Assembly (NCBI GenBank): GCA_002505685.1 | Contig: DAVT01000135.1 | Coordinates: forward strand, 1-7,953 | DNA: 7,953 nt | From: Euryarchaeota archaeon UBA501 | GTDB taxonomy: Archaea; Thermoplasmatota; Poseidoniia; Poseidoniales; Thalassarchaeaceae | Direction: 5' to 3' | Part shown: in pieces, positions 1-6,700 of the stretch | How the letters are laid out: each line of letters starts with the position of its first letter | How positions within the stretch are numbered: the first letter of the stretch is position 1 | The notes under the pieces: model-generated | What the model was told of the DNA's origin: nothing | What the model saw: only the letters and a program-made list of their open reading frames with translations | The model's database searches: none | Position numbers and translations under genes: made by a program

Positions 1-587
1 AGCGCTCCGTCACTTCTGATGTGAATCGGCCCACCCAGAGCCACATTGTGCAATCCACGCGTAGAGAATGCGAGGGGTTCCTCGTCCAGTGGATATTCGA
101 CTCCTGAGATGCTCACATTCGCGCACGCGGTAAAGGCGAACAGACTCAGTTTCGTACCCTCGTCTAGCACCAGTTCCAAGTCCTCCAAACAGCGCATCAC
201 AACATGCTCTGACATGTGCATGTAAATTTCCAGTTCAGGAGGTGCTTCCACCAAGGCGGCAAAGACACCGATTTGGTGATCAATTTCTCCCCCTTCTACG
301 CCGACGATATCGACCACATCCGCTCCATTCTCAGCAGCATACCTTAGCGCCTTGTCTAAGTCCGAAGAATTCTGGTCTGGCAAAGAGACTCTTTCAACCT
401 GTAAATCAGTGATAGAATCGAAGTCTCCGGTGGCGAGGTTGACACTGATTTTTCGAGAAAGTGCAGCATCGGTTCCACCATCGACACCGATGATGATTTC
501 ACCGACCTTAGAAATCGGCTCCCATATGCTCGCAGGGGGCCATTCTCCGCCTGCGCAGAGCAGCCACCTTTTCCCTGTCATGACCAT
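1..587 (-). CDS. Thiamine pyrophosphokinase (partial, C-terminus beyond the window)
   Basis: This enzyme transfers pyrophosphate from ATP to thiamine, making thiamine diphosphate in the cytosol, usually as a salvage step. The visible 195 codons carry the family signatures: an early strand with CAGG near residues 11-14, VDGG at 35-38, GDFDS at 54-58 (acidic, Mg/ATP site), DQNSSDLDKAL at 71-81 and GGEIDHQ at 99-105. A C-terminal beta-rich thiamine-binding region follows from about residue 144, with LSLFAF, a GVEYPL segment (usually GLxWPL) and a Gly-Leu-His-Asn near 178-181. The related archaeal pterin enzyme MptE has different motifs, so it fits less well. Family members are usually slightly over 200 residues, so only a short end is missing. 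The start is ATG at 587; a second in-frame ATG at 581 is equally possible, and neither has a clear Shine-Dalgarno. One oddity is Glu where GGRxDH normally has Arg. The gene is divergent from the giant surface-protein gene. Confidence 0.9.
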   Translation of the reverse strand, partial: MVMTGKRWLLCAGGEWPPASIWEPISKVGEIIIGVDGGTDAALSRKISVNLATGDFDSITDLQVERVSLPDQNSSDLDKALRYAAENGADVVDIVGVEGGEIDHQIGVFAALVEAPPELEIYMHMSEHVVMRCLEDLELVLDEGTKLSLFAFTACANVSISGVEYPLDEEPLAFSTRGLHNVALGGPIHIRSDGA

Positions 588-644
588 GGCTGAAGGCTGA
601 AGTTGAAATGGGCTTCTAGGCGGTTGTCTGAAGAACCTTGACTT

Positions 645-665
645 CCTCGACCCTAAGGGTCGAGG
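645..665. promoter_or_regulatory. Perfect 21-bp palindrome in the divergent intergenic region
   Basis: Two 10-base arms, CCTCGACCCT and AGGGTCGAGG, are exact reverse complements around a single central A. The element ends 30 bases before the ATG of the giant gene and starts 57 bases upstream of the thiamine enzyme start. It could be a dimeric repressor operator serving one or both genes, or an RNA hairpin in the leader of the giant-gene transcript. It is not followed by a T tract, so a terminator is unlikely. The palindrome is seen directly; its function is inferred. Confidence 0.5.
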
Positions 666-685
666 TCCAATCGACCGCGTTTCCC

Positions 686-691
686 GGTGAT
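686..691 (+). promoter_or_regulatory. Shine-Dalgarno GGTGAT deciding the start of the giant gene
   Basis: GGTGAT is fully complementary to the ATCACC of the 16S rRNA 3' end and lies four bases before ATG 696. An in-frame GTG at 687 would lengthen the protein by three residues, but it lies inside this site. The ATG is therefore the better start, and it also places the Arg-Leu of the signal peptide directly after Met. Confidence 0.6.
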
Positions 692-695
692 TGCC

Positions 696-752
696 ATGCG
701 TCTTACACCCTTCATTCTGGTCGCATTGATGGTACTCACACCTCTTTCTGCA
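696..752 (+). other. Signal peptide of the giant protein
   Basis: Residues 1-19 have a short basic start (Met-Arg), an uninterrupted hydrophobic core (FILVALMVL) and a Leu-Ser-Ala ending that fits signal peptidase I cleavage after Ala19. No cysteine follows, so a lipoprotein is excluded. With the single C-terminal membrane helix, this predicts an outside N-terminus and a cytosolic C-terminus. The exact cleavage site is an estimate. Confidence 0.8.
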
Positions 753-3700
753 ATGACTTCCATTTTGTTACCTGAGCAGACAACTTCTGAGAGCGTCGAT
801 CTGACCGAAGGCTGGGGCGAATCTTGGTCCGGCAGTACGGTGACACTCGAGGGTACGGATTGGGAAGTTCTCGAGACACGTGGTCTTGGCGATTGGCAAA
901 CAACATTGCTCGAAGGGATGTCTGACGACATCGAGGATCTGGATGTTGCCATCTCTCCGGACCAGACCATCAAAGCCTGTGGTTACAATGCAACCGATGA
1001 GAGCCTTGAGGTCTACACGTTGTCTCCTGATGGGGCTACAACCCGAGTCACCGTCGACTCGGATGGAAATGTCGGCCGAGGTTGTTCGATCATCATCGAT
1101 TATCGAGGATTCGCAAGAATCGCTTACCTAGATGTGGATGAATCTGCCCTCAAGGTCGTTCGAGAAAATGATTACACTCCGATGACTGGTGATGACTGGT
1201 TGGTCCGTACACTGGTCAATGATGTGACCATTACCGCTTCACCAGAAATCGCGATTTACAGCAATGGCTCGATTGCAATCGCCTACCAAGATGCGGACAC
1301 AGGGGGTTTGCACTTGATGCGTTACACCGGTTCATGGTGGCGCCATACACCGATGGTAACATCAGGCGCGGCCGAAGATATCGTACTGAACATCGATGTC
1401 AATGACGTGTTGCACCTTTCGTTTGTAGACACCCTCAATCAGCGCGTAGCCGTGATTTCATTGGAAGGGGATGTGCGAACATTCTCAGTAGTCGATGAAG
1501 GGGAAGGCGTTGGTCAACCGCTAGGACACCATCTTGATTCAACCACACGCGCCCAACTGGTGTATGGCATTGACGATGGCACAGGTCTTCGTATTGTTCG
1601 TGATTTAGCCGGACGTGACGATGGCCGAATCTCCCCTGAACCTTATCTTGTTCTCGAGACCAATGCATCAACTGAGTTTGGTACAGATGCCAACTCAAAT
1701 GGGGATTTCAACGCGGATGGATATAGTGACCTCATCTACGGAGAACCTGGGGCGAACGATAGCACTGGCGCAATCCACATCCACTATGGTTCGGTGAGCG
1801 GGTATGCACAAACCCCCGATTTGTCGTTGTTTGGGGGGCATCAGGGGGCGCGCTTTGGAGCGTCTTTGGCCATGATTGGAGATGCTGATGGGAATGGCTA
1901 CGATGACATCCTCGTCGGCGCTCCGAATCAGAACAACGCCACAGGCAATACTACTGGTGCAGCAGCACTGTATTCAGGATTTGCCACCGGTCTAAACCCC
2001 AACCCCGTCTGGGCGAAATGGGGAACCACCACCGACGGTCTTTTCGGCGCCAATGTCGGAGCAGCTGGGGATGTCAATGGCGACGGATATGCAGATTTTA
2101 TGGTCTGTGAAAAGGGCTGGGAAGGTCCGGATGAAGGATTGGGTAAGGTGCACATACACCTCGGAAATTCAACCATCAGCACCCAATCTGTTGAGATTGT
2201 GGGACATGAAGATAATCTCATTCTCGGTTATTCCATTCTAGGCCTAGGCGATGGAAATGGCGATGGCTTTGATGATATTGTGATTGGTAGTTCAATGGAT
2301 ATCACCGATGTTTCAGGTCGAGGTCGCGCACAGGTACACTATGGTGGGATAAATGGCATTGATTCAACGGCAAATCACACATGGTCGGTGATGACACAAT
2401 GGACACTATTGGGCAATTCATTGAGTGCGTTAGGCGATGTGAATAATGATGGATATGATGACTTTGCCATCAGTGAAATTTTAGACGACAAGCTTTGGAT
2501 TTTCCATGGACATGAGGACGGTTATCCAGAGAATCCGACAACACTGATGGACATCGAGAATGGATGGGGATGGAACATCCAAACTGCGGGTGACATCAAT
2601 GACGATGGTTTGGTTGATTTTCTCATCGGCGATGTGCAGGGTGGGATTCAACTCGTTGCCGGAACCAATACCTCCCAACTGGTTGAACCAGGTACTGAAT
2701 TTTACTCACGCAGTGGAAATGCCAACTCCTTACTTGGCCGCATCCTTTCTGCAGGAGGCGACGCGGACCGAGATGGTACGCATGAGTTCCTCTATGCGAG
2801 CACAACACGCATGGAAGACGGTGTTAGCACCGGTGGATCCATTGTCATCAAGGAGACCCGAGACTGGGAACTCTCTGACCTTCCATTCAACTTTACCGTG
2901 AATAGTCTGGATCTTGCAGTCGATGCACAGGGGCGTACACAATTGCTCCTTGACACAGATTCAGGAGTGTACCATTACGAGCGGGCGAACGAACATCTAA
3001 CCTCGGCAGATCCGTGGGGAGCAACTTTCCTTGGGACGCCACAAAGTGCAAGCATGGTTGTCAGTGCTGCTGGCCAATCTACTGTTGTTCATGCTGATGG
3101 CACCAATCTCGCCTTTGAGAGGCGCGAGGGGGCGACCATTCTCTCAAACACACTATCCACCCAACACACAAGTTATGGGATTGACCAAAGCATCGCCCTG
3201 AAATCAGATGGTTTCATTGTGGGTGCCTTCACCAAAAACGACAACTCGGTCTTATTCGTAAATCAAACCGCAGGTGGTATCGATTTAGATGTCGTATCGT
3301 CAGGAGCACCGATCGATTCCGTTCGAACAGTTTTGTTGTTGGATGAAAATGAAACTCCACACATAATTTGGGCGATGGATAGTGAACTGAAATTGGGAAT
3401 TCAAAACGGGACTTCTTGGGATACACATACCCTTACGACGGATGTCGAATCCCAATTCAGTGCACAATTGGCAGCCAATGGAAGTCTTGCAATCGCAGCA
3501 TGGACAGTCACAGGCTCAACTGGTCTAGTTGCGGAATGGTGGGCCTCCGATGGCACATCTTGGTCACGAAACTCCACAATTGATGTGGATGCACCATCAC
3601 CTGCCGGATCTGTTGACATGCGTTTGGACGGTAACGATATTCACATTTTGTGGTCTAATCTTTCAGGAAATCTAGATGCACAACTTGCACGAATAGATTC

Positions 3701-6700
3701 GAATGGAATCACAATGGAAGAACTGCCTGAAATGCAACATAGCGGTGGTGCACTCTTCTTATTGGAAGATGGTTACTTGCTGCCGGGGAATCTTTCCAAT
3801 CAGCCGGGTAGCCACGTTCTTGTCGATGAAAGCGGCAACCACTCAATTTCGATTGAATGTTCTCTTTTGTCCCACATTACGGTAGTGGAATCCGATGGAT
3901 TGTGGGCGTTCTGTCCCAACGATTGGGCCGAAATTCTAGTCTTTGAGATTTCAGATAAATCGATTCCAATGATTACACTGAGAAGCGATGTCCTTGCACA
4001 CTACCATCCTGCTGTGGTACGCAATGAAACAGGCGTTTGGAGTATACTCACAGAGGGCCCACTTTCAGCGTTTAGAACCGAGGCAATCCTCCTACAGATT
4101 CATCAAGACACAGATCGAGATTTTATTCCCGACTTTGCTGATGATTTGCCACAATTCGGTGGACAATGGACCGATTCAGATGGCGATGGATACGGAGAGA
4201 ATCTGGATGCACCTAGTGCTGATTTGTGTCCAACTATCGAAGGCTACAGTGCATACGGGCACCATGGATGTGGAGACGTAGATGGGGATGGATTTGCGAA
4301 CATAGTAGACGATTGTTCCAACAGTGGGAAATCTTGGCGTGATGTGCTTGGATGCCCAGATTCCGATGGAGATGGTTGGTCCGATCCATCTGGCGAGCCC
4401 GGTTGGGATGGGGATCGCCACCCAACCAATTGGATGCAGGCCATCGATACCGATGGCGATGGCCGCTATGACAACCATGGGCCAGATTGTTGTGGCCAGA
4501 ATGCAGAGTCTGATGAATTCCCTCTCGACCCCCAACAGTGGGTTGATGCAGATGGTGACGGCTGGGGTGACAACTCTAGTGCGCCAACCGGTGACAAATG
4601 CCCAGGAGTGGAAGGTGGCTCAATTTACGATCGAGGTGGTTGTCTCGATAGCGATGGTGACGGCTACTCTGACCCAGAGCCGCCTACTTCATCAAAGCCA
4701 TACGGTTGGACCTACAACGCCACACGCTGCTACAATTCATGGGTGGATGATGAAGGCAATACTCGTGCTGCGGGAGAACACTGCGCCGATTTGTATCCAT
4801 GGGCAGAAGACGACACTTCTTCAGAAAACATCTGTCTCACTCGTTGCAATGAGCAATGGGGGGACAGGGATGGGGATGGCTACGGCGACAACAGTTCAGA
4901 GGACGCCTGGAATCGGGACGCCTTCCCATTAGATTGGACACAATTTGAAGACGAAGATGGCGATGGTTATGGAAACAACAACTCAGAAGGCGCCACCAAT
5001 CCCGATGATTGTCCAACCATTTGGGGGAATTCAACGGTAGACAAGAAGGGTTGTACAGACACGGATGGGGATGGTCATTCTGACTTTTACACATATGAGT
5101 CCTATGTCGTCAACAATGTAACTCTGCGAGCAAATGAATCAGGAGACGCCTTGCCCGAAGACCCCAACCAATGGCGTGACAAAGATGGTGACGGCTTTGG
5201 AGAGAATCCGATTGGTGAAAATTGGGATCGTTGCCCGGAAATACCGGGTGCCTTGCGAGGCACCCCTGGTCCAGGTTGTGAATTGGCCGAGAATGATGAT
5301 GATGGAGACAATGTTGCCAATGATGAGGATGATTGCCCCTCAACCCCAGAAGATGAGATTGCCAATTCTGATGGTTGTTCGCCTTCGCAAATCGATACGG
5401 ATGGAGATTCCGTTTTCGATCATGAAGACATTTGTCCAGACACTCCTTCTGGAGACGAAGTCAACGAGGTCGGCTGCTCATTATCACAAACTAATATCGA
5501 TACAGATGGCGATGGTGTCAACGATGTCGATGAGAATGCAGACCAACTAGATTTGTGCCCCAATACCGCTGAAGAAGACTACGGGGATGTCGATGAAAAC
5601 GGATGTGCACCTTCACAACTCGATACAGATGGCGACGGTGTGACCGATGATTTGGATGCCTGCCCTGATACCAGAACAGGGTCGACTGTAACCTCGGATG
5701 GTTGCACTGAGGTAGGGGTTGATACCGACAATGACGGGTTTGAAGATACAGAAGATTCCTTCCCATCTGAACCGACTCAATGGGCTGATGAAGATGAGGA
5801 TGGATTTGGTGACAATTGGGCTGACGGTTCATGGAATGATACCCGGGAAGGAACAGTGGGTGAATGGGTATTGAATGCCGCAAACCCAGACTCTTGCCCC
5901 GAAGAATCTGGTACATCTGATAATTCCGCATGGGCCGGAACTGGAACTGAAGTGATTCTCGGTTGCGTGGATTCAGATAGTGACGGCTGGGCAGATTCAA
6001 TCGATTGGGATGCAGATGAACCTACACAATGGGCAGACGTGGATGAAGATGGATTTGGAGATAACAAATCTGGTTCGATGGGCGACCAATGTGTTGGGCA
6101 ACCCGGAATTGCAGATGTAGATGGTGATACAGGCCCTCACAAAAACGGATGCCCTGCACCAGATGAGGACGATGACGGGGTGTTCAACAACTTGGATCAG
6201 TGCCAAGGAACAGACGCGAATACGACCGTCGACGCAAGTGGTTGTGCAGCCTACCAACGCGATACCGATGATGATGGTGTATCGGATGATGTCGATCAGT
6301 GCCCGGGCACACCTGCAGACGATTGGAACCTCGTCGATCGAAATACAGGTTGTACACCCACCCAACTAGAAGAGGATGAAGAATCCTCAATGGGGGGTAT
6401 TTTGCAATATGTGGGCATCGGATTCGGAGTCATTTTTGGCCTATTGGTCATCATTTTCGTCGTACGTCGAATCCGTGGTGGTCAAATCGATTGGGATGAT
6501 GAAGAGGACGATTTCTATGCTGACGATGATGATGAGGATGATTGGAGTCCATTTGGAGGCGTAGCCACCAGCTCACCAGCACCGACTCGCTCATTCTCAC
6601 CACCCCAACAAACCAGCACACCTTCACCCGTGAGCCGGGGACCTCCGATGGGTGGTTCAAGTCGGGGTCCTCCCGTACAAAGCCGAGGTCCACCAACGCG

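Noticed and set aside
352..600. Plus-strand open frame of 82 codons at the left side
   Set aside because: It lies antisense to the thiamine pyrophosphokinase gene, whose motifs are clear, and its own translation shows no domain or natural composition.
588..695. TATA box or BRE for the divergent genes
   Set aside because: No AT-rich octamer of archaeal promoter type stands out on either strand; calling one would be a guess.
687..695. GTG start at 687 for the giant gene
   Set aside because: The GTG sits inside the GGTGAT ribosome site and has no ribosome site of its own; ATG 696 gives a normal signal peptide.
4324..4932. Plus-strand open frame of 202 codons in another phase
   Set aside because: It is an out-of-phase shadow of the thrombospondin type 3 repeats. 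The Met-rich text comes from repeated GATGG in the calcium loops.
4140..6350. Recurring GATGGNGATGG DNA pattern that could suggest a CRISPR or satellite array
   Set aside because: Units differ in spacing and third codon positions and always preserve the DxDGDG reading frame, so the repetition is at protein level; there are no conserved repeats with regular spacers.
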